NCBI GenBank assembly: GCA_020633335.1
Contig: JACKDU010000006.1
Span: forward strand, 124,001-188,000
Reading direction: 5' to 3'
Source: Myxococcales bacterium
Lineage (GTDB): Bacteria > Myxococcota_A > Polyangia > Nannocystales > Nannocystaceae
Length of the DNA: 64,000 nt
Shown: in pieces, positions 1-7,996 of the stretch
Layout: every line of letters starts with the position of its first letter
Position numbering within the stretch: position 1 is the first letter of the stretch
Program-made: the position numbers and the translations under genes
The notes under the pieces: generated by a model
Databases searched by the model: none
What the model saw: only the letters and a program-made list of their open reading frames with translations
What the model was told of the DNA's origin: nothing

Positions 1-290
1 GGGCGCCGGCGGCCGGGATCGCCTGGGGAGAGCTCCGCGCCCGCGCCGACGCGGGGTCGGAGCGGGCCGCCGAGGGGCTGGCCGAGCTCCGGGCGGCCGA
101 GTCGCTGCGCGACGAGGCGGAGGCCCTGACCCCGGCGGGCGTCGCCCTCGATGAGGACGCCCACGAGGTCTGGCTCCCGCGCCTCGCGGTGATCGACGCC
201 CGGATCGCCGACCCGACGACGCCGGAGCCGGTGCGCCGCGAGCTCCGGGCGACCCAGGCCGCCCTCGCGCGCGTCGGCCTCGGCGGGTGA
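1..290 (+). CDS. C-terminal fragment of an unidentified Ala/Glu/Arg-rich protein
   Basis: An open frame enters at the window edge (codons in register with base 3) and stops at TGA 288-290, giving the last 95 residues. The visible part is rich in Ala, Glu, Arg and Leu and looks alpha-helical, with no Cys, no obvious membrane segment and no motif I recognise. Third codon positions are almost all G or C, as in the neighbouring real genes, which supports coding. The next gene starts 47 bases downstream behind its own -10-like box, so it is probably a separate unit. The function cannot be assigned from this fragment. Confidence 0.6.
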   Translation, partial: APAAGIAWGELRARADAGSERAAEGLAELRAAESLRDEAEALTPAGVALDEDAHEVWLPRLAVIDARIADPTTPEPVRRELRATQAALARVGLGG

Positions 291-325
291 ACGCCGTCAA
301 GTCGCTCTCGCCGACCGCCCTCTGG

Positions 326-331
326 TAGCGT
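326..331 (+). promoter_or_regulatory. -10-like hexamer TAGCGT six bases before a start codon
   Basis: TAGCGT ends exactly six bases before ATG 338, and no Shine-Dalgarno sequence precedes the ATG. This matches the spacing seen at several other genes in the window and suggests that transcription begins at or next to the start codon. No convincing -35 box is visible. Confidence 0.4.
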
Positions 332-337
332 GGCGAG

Positions 338-1258
338 ATGACCAAGACCTGGACTGCGACCTTCGCCCTCGCCCTCATCGTCGGCTGCAGCGGCGGCAAG
401 GGGACGAGCGCGAGCGAGACCTCGGACAACTCGTCGACCTCGTCGGCGTCGGCGGCGTCGTCTACCTCGACCTCCTCGGCGAGCGCCTCGTCGACGAGCG
501 GGGGCTCGCAGACCGGCAGCACCAGCGCCGGCTCGGCGAGCGCGTCCGCCGGATCGTCGGGCTCGTCGACGGGCGCGGTCTTCATCGTCCCGCCCGACGG
601 CGGCGTCGGCCAGTGCGACCCGCTCGCCCAGGACTGTCCCGAAGGCCAGAAGTGCACGGCGGTCTCGCCGATGGAGGGCGAGCCCTGGGGGGTCAACGTC
701 TGCGTCGACGTGATGGGCGACGGCCAGGTCGGCGACCCCTGCGACGTGATGAACGGCAAGTACACCGGCCTCGACAACTGCGCCGAGGGCTTCATCTGCC
801 TCCTCACCGACGACGACGGGGTCGGCGGCACCTGCGTCGAGTTCTGCAACGCCGACATGCTCTGCCCCCAGAGCGGGGCGATGTGCTCGGTCTACAACGA
901 CGGCTCGCTGCCGATCTGCCTCGCCAACTGCGATCCGCTCACCCAGGACTGCGCGGTCGGCCAGGGCTGCTATCCGGCGGCCGGCGGCGGCACCTTCGTC
1001 TGCTTCAAGACCAGCGTCGGCATGGGCGAGGGCGGGGTCGGCGACGGGTGCAACTACACCAACCAGTGCCAGCCCGGCCTGATGTGCGCCGCCCCCGAGC
1101 TGGTCCCCGACTGCGCCGAGTCCGGCTGCTGCTCGCCCTTCTGCGCGGTCTCCGAGGGCAACGGCGTCTGTCTTCAGGGCCAGGAGTGCCTGCCCTACTT
1201 CGAGATGGGGTCGGCGCCGCCCGGCTACGAGGACGTGGGCGTCTGCGCGCTGCCCTGA
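338..1258 (+). CDS. Secreted Cys-rich lipoprotein with Ser/Thr/Ala linker
   Basis: A 306-residue predicted lipoprotein. The N-terminus is a short type II signal peptide with lipobox IVGC (Cys 17). Residues 20-80 are a low-complexity Ser/Thr/Ala/Gly linker typical of myxobacterial surface lipoproteins. From about residue 92 to the end there are many Cys in repeated patterns such as CDPLAQDC and CDPLTQDC, suggesting a disulfide-stabilised extracellular domain made of repeated small modules. No catalytic motif is visible. The start is supported by the signal peptide and by a -10-like box six bases upstream. The role is unknown; a structural or binding function at the cell surface is an inference. 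Confidence 0.8.
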   Translation: MTKTWTATFALALIVGCSGGKGTSASETSDNSSTSSASAASSTSTSSASASSTSGGSQTGSTSAGSASASAGSSGSSTGAVFIVPPDGGVGQCDPLAQDCPEGQKCTAVSPMEGEPWGVNVCVDVMGDGQVGDPCDVMNGKYTGLDNCAEGFICLLTDDDGVGGTCVEFCNADMLCPQSGAMCSVYNDGSLPICLANCDPLTQDCAVGQGCYPAAGGGTFVCFKTSVGMGEGGVGDGCNYTNQCQPGLMCAAPELVPDCAESGCCSPFCAVSEGNGVCLQGQECLPYFEMGSAPPGYEDVGVCALP

Positions 1259-1366
1259 GCCGCCGCGGGGCTGCGCAGCGGCCTTCACGCGGCGCGGCGC
1301 CCGGCGCCGGCGGCCAGGCGCGCGGCTTTCGGGTGCATCGCCGGGACACCTGCTACGCTGGGCGCC

Positions 1367-1555
1367 ATGTCCATCCTGCTTCGCGCAATCGTCACCGGCT
1401 TCGGCCTCAAGCTCGGCCAGGACATCTACCGCGTCATCAACCGCAAGCTCGGGGTCTTCCCGGACGACGACGACGCGGGGCACCGCGAAGAGGACGAGGA
1501 CGGCGAGATCGAGGAGCGCTCGGCGCTCTCGCTGGCCGCCCGCCTCATCGATTAG
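1367..1555 (+). CDS. Small hypothetical protein with acidic C-terminal half
   Basis: A 62-residue ORF. Residues 1-30 are amphipathic and basic-hydrophobic (MSILLRAIVTGFGLKLG), and residues 32-52 are very acidic (a DDDD run, then EEDEDGEIEE). A -10-like TACGCT lies nine bases before the ATG, and no Shine-Dalgarno is present. Codon third positions fit the genome. It stands alone between a Cys-rich lipoprotein and a convergent gene. It could be a small membrane-associated regulator or scaffold, but no family is recognised. Confidence 0.55.
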   Translation: MSILLRAIVTGFGLKLGQDIYRVINRKLGVFPDDDDAGHREEDEDGEIEERSALSLAARLID

Positions 1556-1629
1556 CGAAGAGGGGAGGGCGCACGGGGCCGGCGGCGCGTCGGGCCCGGA
1601 GCCTGCTCCAATGATCGTGTCTGCGCGCC

Positions 1630-2121
1630 CTAGCGAGCGGCGCGCCGCTTGCCCGCGCCGGGGCCGCTCTCGGGCCCAGGTCCCGGACCCGGCGTGGGGG
1701 TCGGCGTCGGCGTCGGCGTGTCGTCGGCCGCGTCGAGGTCGTCGGCGGCGGCGGCAGCCGGCGCGGCGGCGGCCGCCGGCTGGCTGACCTTGCTCTCGCG
1801 GGTGGTCATGGTCGGCTGGAGCTTCCCCTCCTTGTCGAGGGAGAAGCGGATCTCGGTCTTCACCTCGATCACCAGCCCGGCGATCACCCGCTGGAGCATC
1901 TCCACCGAGTCCATGTTGTCGAGGAAGGAGCGGACCTCGGTGGCGAAGATCCGGACCAGCTCGCTCTTGGTCCCCTGGGCGAAGCCGGAGACGTAGTCGC
2001 GGCCCTTGCCGAGCGCCCCGTCCGGGTCGAGGAGGCCGGTGAGGCCCTCGCTGAGCTTGCGGCGGAAGCTGTAGGTCGAGGTGCGCTCCGAGGGGTCGTC
2101 TTGGTCCGGGCGGTCCGCCAT
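1630..2121 (-). CDS. Conserved-looking hypothetical protein with Pro/Gly/Thr tail
   Basis: A 163-residue cytoplasmic protein without signal peptide or membrane segment. Residues 15-105 form a compact, helical-looking domain (RRKLSEGLTGLLDPDG, then KSELVRIFATEVRSFLDNMD). Residues 113-163 are low complexity: an Ala run, a TPTPTPTP stretch, a GPGPGP stretch and a basic end. The order of a helical domain followed by a Pro/Ala tail is loosely reminiscent of phasin or polyhydroxyalkanoate-associated proteins, but I cannot support that assignment. A -10-like TACGGT lies nine bases upstream of the ATG. Confidence 0.65.
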   Translation of the reverse strand: MADRPDQDDPSERTSTYSFRRKLSEGLTGLLDPDGALGKGRDYVSGFAQGTKSELVRIFATEVRSFLDNMDSVEMLQRVIAGLVIEVKTEIRFSLDKEGKLQPTMTTRESKVSQPAAAAAPAAAAADDLDAADDTPTPTPTPTPGPGPGPESGPGAGKRRAAR

Positions 2122-2542
2122 CGCCCCTGCACCGTACTCGGAGCCCCACGGGCGCGCCAGAACTCGCAGAAAATCTCCGCGAGATCGGAGCTCTGGGTGC
2201 CGAGGTCTGCGGAGGATCGCCCGAGGATCGCCCGAGGGAGAGATCGACCCACCGTCCAGGCGGCCGCCGCGGCGCTCGACGTGGGTCGACCTCCGACCAT
2301 GGATTTCAACTCGTAGGGGGTCCTACCTTCGAAAATGCGTGATAGCGGGCGGGGCGATATCAAGTCTTTCCCCCGCCCTTCGGAATGTGGTAACAGCCGC
2401 TCCGCGTTCCTCGACGTGACCGCGGCGTCACGTCACCTGCAGCGCTCTGGTCTTGTCCTACATTGTGCGACATTTTTCCGTCGACCTCGGATCCCGTGAT
2501 AGAGCCGAGACCCAACCCGAACTGGACCGGAGCACGCCTCCA
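2122..2542. other. Intergenic region with relatively AT-rich patches
   Basis: About 420 bases between the divergent starts of the 163-residue protein and the next plus-strand genes. It holds an 11-bp tandem duplication GAGGATCGCCC (2212-2233), a perfect 5-bp inverted repeat GTAGG/CCTAC (2313-2326) and patches lower in GC than coding DNA around 2300-2400 and 2440-2480, where promoters or operators for the downstream genes are likely. No convincing gene is visible. Confidence 0.4.
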
Positions 2543-2632
2543 ATGACCGCATACCTCGGAAACATCTGTGCAGCTCTCATCTCCGTCGGCCTGCTCGTGG
2601 GTACCCTGCGATTCTCGCGGCGCCTCAGCTGA
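2543..2632 (+). CDS. Candidate 29-residue hydrophobic peptide
   Basis: A short frame ATG 2543 to TGA 2632 encodes a peptide with one hydrophobic stretch (CAALISVGLLVG) followed by a basic end (RFSRRLS), the layout of a single-pass small membrane protein. A GGAG sits about 12 bases upstream. It lies 36 bases before the RelA/SpoT-like gene on the same strand. It is too short for codon statistics to decide and could be chance. Confidence 0.3.
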   Translation: MTAYLGNICAALISVGLLVGTLRFSRRLS

Positions 2633-2668
2633 GGTCGCGGAGCGATCGGCGGGGCGGAGGAAGCGGCC

Positions 2669-3748
2669 GTGAGCGCGTCGGGTGACGCGCCTCCGCCGAC
2701 CTCCCATGCCCTCTGGCGGCGGGCTGACGGCGCGGCTGGCCTCAGCCTCCAGGACACCAGCGAGATCCAGCTCCTCCTCCGGGGCCAGTCGGTGATCGAC
2801 TGGCACCGCCTCGCCTTCACCAGCGAGGAGGAGGTCCGCAGGCTCCTGGCCCTCAACTGCATCGACGTCGACGATCCCCGCGACGTCGATCGCCTCCAGG
2901 ATCTCCGCCTCCAGGCGGTCCGCTACATCACCGAGGTCCTGAAGATCCGGGTCGACGACGTGATCGCCACCCAGGTCCCCTGGCTGCAGCTGCCGCTGAT
3001 CGCCTCCGGCAAGAGCGGCGCCCACCAGCGCCAGGCCTGCGTGCTGCTCAAGGTGATGCACATCATCTACCACCTCGACGCGCGCGAGCTGCGGACGACC
3101 CTGGCGATCTCCGACAATCAGATCTTCTCGCTCGTCGAGGAGAGCGTGACCCTGATGATCGACGCGCTGCGGACCGCCGGCGTGCCGATCGTCGAGTTCT
3201 CGTGGTCGCGCAAGACCAAGGAGTCGCTGATCACCAAGATGCTGGTGAAGCGCGAGACCAACGCGGCCCGGGTCTTCGACCGCCTCCGCTTCCGCCTGAT
3301 CGTCCGCGACGCCGCCGACCTGGTGCCGGCGCTGCACATCATGCTGCGGCGCTGCATCCCCTTCAACTACGTGGTCCCGGGGCAGACGGTGAATTCGCTG
3401 ATCGACCTCGAGCGCCTGACCTCCCTCCGCGACGAGTCCCACCTGACCGACGAGAACCCGGTCGACGGCGCCGAGACCAACCAGTTCTCGGGGGCGAGCT
3501 TCCAGATCCTGAACTTCATCGCCGACCTGCCGGTTCGGGTCGGCGATCTCCTGCCGCCCGAGGAGCGCCAGGGGACCGGGCGCGGAAACGTCGTCTTCGT
3601 CCTCGCCGAGTTCCAGGTCCTCGACCGGCGGACGGCCGAGACCAACGAGCAGGGCGAGAACTCCCACGCCCAGTACAAGCACCGCCAGCACCAGCACGTC
3701 CGGGTCCGCCTCCTCCGGGAGTCGCGGGCCCACGGCGACGGGCGCTGA
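2669..3748 (+). CDS. TIGR04552-like protein with RelA/SpoT-type nucleotidyltransferase features
   Basis: A 359-residue cytoplasmic protein with a GTG start preceded by GGAGG at 2656-2660. I recognise it as resembling the myxobacterial TIGR04552 family of unknown function. The central and C-terminal parts carry a RelA/SpoT-like motif order: S180-R181-K-x-K184-E-S with K190, then FDRLRFRLIV with D204 (like the DxxGxR strand), later AEFQV with E314 (like the EIQI catalytic Glu), then SHAQYK at 332-337 (like the HxxYK segment). The N-terminal 170 residues look helical and do not show the HD hydrolase motif. The His expected before the E-strand is not evident, so activity is uncertain. A role in making an alarmone or modifying a nucleotide or RNA is an inference. 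Confidence 0.7.
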   Translation: MSASGDAPPPTSHALWRRADGAAGLSLQDTSEIQLLLRGQSVIDWHRLAFTSEEEVRRLLALNCIDVDDPRDVDRLQDLRLQAVRYITEVLKIRVDDVIATQVPWLQLPLIASGKSGAHQRQACVLLKVMHIIYHLDARELRTTLAISDNQIFSLVEESVTLMIDALRTAGVPIVEFSWSRKTKESLITKMLVKRETNAARVFDRLRFRLIVRDAADLVPALHIMLRRCIPFNYVVPGQTVNSLIDLERLTSLRDESHLTDENPVDGAETNQFSGASFQILNFIADLPVRVGDLLPPEERQGTGRGNVVFVLAEFQVLDRRTAETNEQGENSHAQYKHRQHQHVRVRLLRESRAHGDGR

Positions 3749-3766
3749 GGCGCCCGAGGAGGCCCC

Positions 3767-3795
3767 TTGCTGGCGCCGGGCGGCGGCGGTACCGT
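3767..3795 (+). promoter_or_regulatory. Leaderless-type promoter TTGCTG-N17-TACCGT
   Basis: A -35-like TTGCTG (3767-3772) and -10-like TACCGT (3790-3795) are separated by 17 bases, and GTG 3802 begins six bases later. This suggests that the transcript starts at the start codon. Confidence 0.5.
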
Positions 3796-3801
3796 CAGCC
3801 G

Positions 3802-4524
3802 GTGAGCTGGGCGTCTCTCCTGTCGCTGGCCATCCTCGCTGCGCCGACTGAGGTCGCCGAGCCCCTTCATGGTGATCCGACGCCGCTCGAGGTCGAGGCG
3901 GTCGGCCCCGAGGGCCCGGTCCCGGCGTGGCAGCTCTGGCAGGACTATGTCCGGGTCGAGCGCCCGCGCTACCGCGGCACCGGCCTCTTCATCGCCGCTG
4001 GCGCGACCTTCGGCGCCGGCGTCCTCGCCCAGCTCGTCGACGTCGCCTTCAACGACGGCGAGGGGAGCGGCTTCGTCGATCGCTTCTTCATCGCCCCGTC
4101 GATGATCCTCGCGCCGCTCGCCGGGCACTTCCGCGGGCGCTACGACGCCTACATGGACGCGTCGATCGGTCGCAGGCCGCGACCGGCGCGGGCCTTCGTC
4201 GCCGCCGGTTTCGCCCTCGCGGCCCTCGGGGCGGCGGGTGGCCTGGTCAACGAGGGGCTCTGGTGGCAGTGCTGGATCGGCGAGAGCGGCCCCTACTACC
4301 GCGAGCCGCCGCCGGACGTCTTCGTCGCCCCCAGGTCCTGCCGCTCCGGCCTCGCCCGCGGGGTCCTCGACGCGTCGGCGCTGATGGTCAGCGGCGGCAT
4401 GGCGATGGCCCTCTGGGGCGTCAAGTACCGCCGCGACATGCGGGCCTACGAGCGGGCGGTCTTCGCGGTGGTCCCGCGGGTCCAGCAGGGGCAGCTCGGC
4501 CTCGGCGTCGTCGGGAGCTTCTGA
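3802..4524 (+). CDS. Predicted multi-pass membrane protein, unknown function
   Basis: A 240-residue protein with a GTG start chosen because it begins a signal-like hydrophobic segment (WASLLSLAILAA) and lies six bases after a promoter -10 box. Additional hydrophobic segments lie near residues 54-75, 93-110, 132-152 and 193-210. A soluble loop (residues ~155-190) contains two Cys and many Pro/Tyr. No known motif is seen. The stop is followed two bases later by the ATG of a small lipoprotein, so the two are probably co-transcribed. Confidence 0.65.
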   Translation: MSWASLLSLAILAAPTEVAEPLHGDPTPLEVEAVGPEGPVPAWQLWQDYVRVERPRYRGTGLFIAAGATFGAGVLAQLVDVAFNDGEGSGFVDRFFIAPSMILAPLAGHFRGRYDAYMDASIGRRPRPARAFVAAGFALAALGAAGGLVNEGLWWQCWIGESGPYYREPPPDVFVAPRSCRSGLARGVLDASALMVSGGMAMALWGVKYRRDMRAYERAVFAVVPRVQQGQLGLGVVGSF

Positions 4525-4526
4525 GG

Positions 4527-4781
4527 ATGGGCGTGGGGTCGCGGCGAGGGCAGGGGAGGGGCTGGGGGGCCCGCGTCCTCGCGCTCGGGTTGGCGCTCGC
4601 CGCCTCCGCCTGCGCGTCCAAGGTCGACGAGTCGGAGCTCCGGGTGATCTGGGTCCCGCGCGAGGTGAGCCACGGCCTCCAGGTCGACGACGAGACCAGC
4701 CGGGTGCCCGCGCCGCACGTTCGGCCGGGCGAAGCGCCGCGCGGCGCCACGGTGAAGCCCCTCCTCAAGGCAGAGAGGTGA
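4527..4781 (+). CDS. Small lipoprotein
   Basis: An 84-residue predicted lipoprotein. A basic N-terminus (several Arg in the first 15 residues) leads to a hydrophobic core and lipobox SAC, so the mature part is about 55 residues (SKVDESELRVIWVPREV onward) and mostly polar. The ATG comes two bases after the preceding stop. I recognise no family. It probably works with the upstream membrane protein, judged only from the tight spacing. Confidence 0.6.
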   Translation: MGVGSRRGQGRGWGARVLALGLALAASACASKVDESELRVIWVPREVSHGLQVDDETSRVPAPHVRPGEAPRGATVKPLLKAER

Positions 4782-5031
4782 GGCGTCTGCCCTGGCGCGA
4801 CGCGATCGCGCGGCGTGATCGCGCGGTCGGGTGATAGCGCCGTCGTCGCGGGCGCAGGGGCGCGTCGGCCCTTGGGGATGATGTAGGCCGAGGGACGACC
4901 TCGATGTTTTCCTGGCGTCGATGTGATCCGATCGTCGACCCGCCGACGCTACTCAGTCGCGCATCGCCGCGCGGGCCCGCCCCATGCGAGACAAGGCAAC
5001 GACTGTTATGATGACCCATCGGGAGGAGCGG

Positions 5032-5553
5032 ATGGAGGCAGCCAAGGGGCTGACGCGTGGGGTGTCGGGCGCGGAGCGTGACTCGGGTTGGTTTGCGACG
5101 CTGCTCTCGTCGATCGAGTCGAGCGTCTCACGCTGCCTTGATCCCTACGTGCCGGCGACACGCCTGGTCGCGCGGGAGCCCGAGGCGATCGTCTTCGACG
5201 CGCCGGCGACCTTGATCCTCCCGCTCTCGGCGCGCTCGCCCGAGGAGCTCGACAACCTGATCTGGTGGTGGACCAATGTCCTTGAGGACAGGTCGGTGTC
5301 GGCGGAGCGCAGCTGCGCGATCGCGGCGCTTCGGCGGCACCACGGCCACCGGGCGGCGATCGTGGCGAGCAGCCGCGAGGGGCTCCTGGAGGGCCTCCGC
5401 GCCGTCGCCGCCGAGAAGCTCGTCGTCTGGTGCGAGCCCGGCGTGAGCAGCACCCACGTCCGCCTCGCGGTCCTCCATGTCCGCGGCAAGTGGGTCGACT
5501 GGCGGAGCCTCTACGGCGGCAAGCGCCTCCGCCTCTTCACCGGCGGCGCCTAG
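5032..5553 (+). CDS. Hypothetical cytoplasmic protein
   Basis: A 173-residue protein with no signal peptide or membrane segment. The start at 5032 is preferred over the in-frame ATGs at 4984 and 5011 because GGGAGG at 5021-5026 is well placed only for it. The sequence has a beta-rich look (RLVAREPEAIVFDAPATLIL) and a WWW triplet near residue 76. No family is recognised. A TGTCC-TTGA-GGACA inverted repeat lies inside the gene at 5277-5290 and uses codons (CTT, AGG) that are rare in its neighbours. Confidence 0.6.
   Translation: MEAAKGLTRGVSGAERDSGWFATLLSSIESSVSRCLDPYVPATRLVAREPEAIVFDAPATLILPLSARSPEELDNLIWWWTNVLEDRSVSAERSCAIAALRRHHGHRAAIVASSREGLLEGLRAVAAEKLVVWCEPGVSSTHVRLAVLHVRGKWVDWRSLYGGKRLRLFTGGA
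5277..5290. repeat. Inverted repeat TGTCC-N4-GGACA inside a gene
   Basis: A perfect 5-bp inverted repeat with spacer TTGA within a coding region. It belongs to a set of similar elements at 9037, 23484, 36160 and 62089. Confidence 0.4.
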
Positions 5554-5700
5554 CGAGACTCTCGGGCTTCGGTCCCTGACCACCTTGCGAGTCCCGGCGC
5601 TGGCCGCGGCCTCGCATGGAGGTGCATGCGCGCTGGCGGACAGAGCGCCATCGACAACGTCAAAGCGGCCCGGCAGAATATGCGAGCGGGCCGGGGGCGC

Positions 5701-5728
5701 TTGTCAGCGTCGCACTCCGACCTAGGTT
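5701..5728 (+). promoter_or_regulatory. Leaderless-type promoter TTGTCA-N16-TAGGTT
   Basis: TTGTCA (5701-5706) and TAGGTT (5723-5728) are 16 bases apart, and ATG 5736 follows seven bases later with no Shine-Dalgarno between. This is one of the clearest promoters in the window. Confidence 0.55.
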
Positions 5729-5735
5729 CGACGTT

Positions 5736-7271
5736 ATGACAAATCCAGCACGGGTCTCGATGGTGCTCCTCCTCGCTCTCTCGGGCGTGTTCTCGGGCGC
5801 CTGCGCGTCCGGTGAGGCCGACGTGGTCGATGGCGGCCTGACGGCCGGCGACCGCACCGATCAGAACGATCTCCCGGGGAGCGGCGCGGACGCGAACGAC
5901 GACGCGGATCAGGACGACGGCGAGAGCGACAGCGACTCCGCCGGCGTCGAGCCCGATGGCTCCGACTCCGGCGGCGATCCGGACTACCCCGACCGCGCGC
6001 CGATGCCCCCCGGCGTGGACCCGCCCGAGCCCGTGCCGCCGCCGACCAGCGACGCCGGCTTCGGCGAGCAGACCCTCTGCGAGAAGCTCGAGTACGCGCC
6101 CTGTCCGGCGGACAACGACGACAGCAAGCTGACCCACCACGAGGGGCTCGTCCCCTGGGCGGCCTGCCGCTTCGAGCTCAAGGACCAGAAGCTCTGGGAC
6201 GACCGCGCGCTCCTCCTCGACTCCCTCTCCGGGTCGATCCCCGAGATCGACGTCGGTGACCTCGCCCAGGACTTCGACCGCCTCGGGACCGCGATCACCC
6301 CCGAGGAGACCTCGCACCTCGCCAAGCTCGAGGTCTTCGACCGCGCCTTCCGCTGGCAGGACGTCGACTTCAACGACGCCGCCTGGATGCCGCAGGGGCT
6401 CAGCGGGACCTACGACGCCTTCGAGGACGAGGCGATCAACGGCCGCGAGATGGTCGCGGTGAGCTGGTACCACAACGCCGACATCAGCGGCCTCGTCGAC
6501 CGCGATGAGATCGTCCGGATCGCCTTCGCCGACGTCACGAACATCGCCGACGGCACCGTGCCCTACCGCCACGTCCTCCTGGTCGAGCCCTACGACGACG
6601 GCGGGAAGGTCAACCTCAAGGCGCCCCACCTCCACGCCGGCGGGATCGCCTGGGTCGGCCGCTACCTCTACGTCGCCGACACCGCCAAGGGCCTCCGGGT
6701 CTTCGACACCTCGCGGATCTTCGAGGTCTCGCCCGACAAGGACGCGATCGGCTATGACGCCCAGACCGGCAAGTACCACGCCTACGGCTACAAGTACGTG
6801 CTCCCGCAGGTCGGCGCCTACTACCTGAGCGGGTCGAGCTGCTGGGTCCGCTCCTCCTTCGTCGCGGTCGACAACACCAGCGAGCCCCCCTCGCTGATCA
6901 CCGGCGAGTTCCACGGGACCGACATCGCCGGCAAGCTGGTCCGCTGGCCGCTCGACGGCGAGCACCTCATGGCCACCGACCCCGAGCTCGGGACCACCCA
7001 GGCGAGCGAGATCTACTTCGCCCAGGAGAGCGACATGCAAGGCGCGCTCTCGATCAACGGCGAGTGGTGGATGTCGTCGTCGGGCCAGAGCGGGGCGGAC
7101 GGGCGCCTCTACCGGACCAAGGAGCGGACCCCCTCGGCCGGCTACGGCTGGGTCGTCGGCCCCGAGGACCTGATGTACAGCCGCAAGGACGGCGTTTTGT
7201 GGGGCCTCAACGAGTTCGCCAAGAAGCGCTTCGTCTTCGCGGTCGACATCTCGGCCTACCCCGCGCTCTAG
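5736..7271 (+). CDS. Secreted lipoprotein with propeller-like repeats
   Basis: A 511-residue predicted lipoprotein. The start is set by the signal sequence MTNPARVSMVLLLALSG with lipobox GAC and by the promoter just upstream. Residues ~30-110 are a highly acidic Asp/Gly/Ser/Pro linker. The rest resembles secreted proteins with repeated blade-like strands (HAGGIAWVGRYLYVADTAKG, then FVAVDNTSEPP and MYSRKDGVLWGLNEF), suggestive of a beta-propeller. No catalytic residues are identifiable. Its substrate or partner is unknown. A strong hairpin at 7302-7329 follows the gene. Confidence 0.75.
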   Translation: MTNPARVSMVLLLALSGVFSGACASGEADVVDGGLTAGDRTDQNDLPGSGADANDDADQDDGESDSDSAGVEPDGSDSGGDPDYPDRAPMPPGVDPPEPVPPPTSDAGFGEQTLCEKLEYAPCPADNDDSKLTHHEGLVPWAACRFELKDQKLWDDRALLLDSLSGSIPEIDVGDLAQDFDRLGTAITPEETSHLAKLEVFDRAFRWQDVDFNDAAWMPQGLSGTYDAFEDEAINGREMVAVSWYHNADISGLVDRDEIVRIAFADVTNIADGTVPYRHVLLVEPYDDGGKVNLKAPHLHAGGIAWVGRYLYVADTAKGLRVFDTSRIFEVSPDKDAIGYDAQTGKYHAYGYKYVLPQVGAYYLSGSSCWVRSSFVAVDNTSEPPSLITGEFHGTDIAGKLVRWPLDGEHLMATDPELGTTQASEIYFAQESDMQGALSINGEWWMSSSGQSGADGRLYRTKERTPSAGYGWVVGPEDLMYSRKDGVLWGLNEFAKKRFVFAVDISAYPAL

Positions 7272-7301
7272 CGCCCCGGGGCCTGGCCTCCCTGGCGAGC
7301 A

Positions 7302-7329
7302 CGGGGCCTGGGCAGACGCCCGGGCCCCG
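7302..7329 (+). terminator. GC-rich hairpin after the propeller lipoprotein gene
   Basis: A 12-bp stem with one G-T pair (CGGGGCCTGGGC against GCCCGGGCCCCG) and loop AGAC, 30 bases after the stop and just before the next promoter. There is no T-tract, so it is a terminator-like structure rather than a canonical intrinsic terminator. Confidence 0.4.
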
Positions 7330-7334
7330 CGCGC

Positions 7335-7363
7335 TTGCCAGGGCGCGCGCGACCGTCTAAACG
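7335..7363 (+). promoter_or_regulatory. Leaderless-type promoter TTGCCA-N17-TAAACG
   Basis: TTGCCA (7335-7340) and TAAACG (7358-7363) have a 17-base spacer, and GTG 7370 begins six bases later without a ribosome binding site. Confidence 0.5.
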
Positions 7364-7369
7364 AGTCTC

Positions 7370-7978
7370 GTGCGCTATGAAGTGATCGTCCTGGATCGTT
7401 CGGGCTCGCAGTGGGAGCGCTGGCGATCGAGCGTCGCCCTCACCCGGGCGCTGATCGGCGGCCTCGGCTACGACCGCAACCTCATGATCGGCATGGTCGG
7501 CTTCAACGACGAGGTCCTGACCGAGTCGACCTACACGCGGGATCGTGAGCGCCTCAACGGGGCGATCGACGCGATGATCCCGATGGGCCTCACCTCGCTC
7601 TGGGACGCGCTGATGGTCGCGCTCGCCTACGAGAAGCCGCGGCCCTCGGCGATCTACATCGTCAGCGACTTCCGGGAGAACGCGAGCGACCTCGCGCCGG
7701 AGCGGGTCCTGGAGCTCGCCCGGGACCTCGAGGTCGAGCTCCACGCGATCATCCCGCCCGCGCTGCCCTGGCGGCCAGGCGCCGGCCCCGAGGCGATCGA
7801 CGCCTTCATCCCGCCGCTCCGCCACCTGCCGATCCCGATCGACGAGCCCGGCGACGTCCCGGTCGAGGAGGGGGAGGCGATCGCCGCGCGGGTCGCGGGG
7901 ACGCGGATCTTCCGGCCGACGCTCACCCTCGAGAGCGTCGAGCGCGAGCTGATGCGGGTGGTCCTGCGCCAGCTCTGA
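7370..7978 (+). CDS. VWA-domain protein
   Basis: A 202-residue cytoplasmic protein consisting of one von Willebrand factor A domain. The metal-ion-dependent adhesion site is visible: DRSGS (D9, S11, S13), a Thr in MGLTSLWDAL and an Asp in IVSDFREN. There is no signal peptide. VWA domains bind protein partners through a divalent metal; the partner here is unknown, and no MoxR ATPase lies next to it. The GTG start fits the -10 box six bases upstream. Confidence 0.8.
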   Translation: MRYEVIVLDRSGSQWERWRSSVALTRALIGGLGYDRNLMIGMVGFNDEVLTESTYTRDRERLNGAIDAMIPMGLTSLWDALMVALAYEKPRPSAIYIVSDFRENASDLAPERVLELARDLEVELHAIIPPALPWRPGAGPEAIDAFIPPLRHLPIPIDEPGDVPVEEGEAIAARVAGTRIFRPTLTLESVERELMRVVLRQL

Positions 7979-7996
7979 GCCCGCCACGTCGCGGCG

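Noticed and set aside
4984..5031. Earlier start codons for the gene ending at 5553
   Set aside because: They lack a ribosome binding site; the GGGAGG at 5021 fits only the ATG at 5032.
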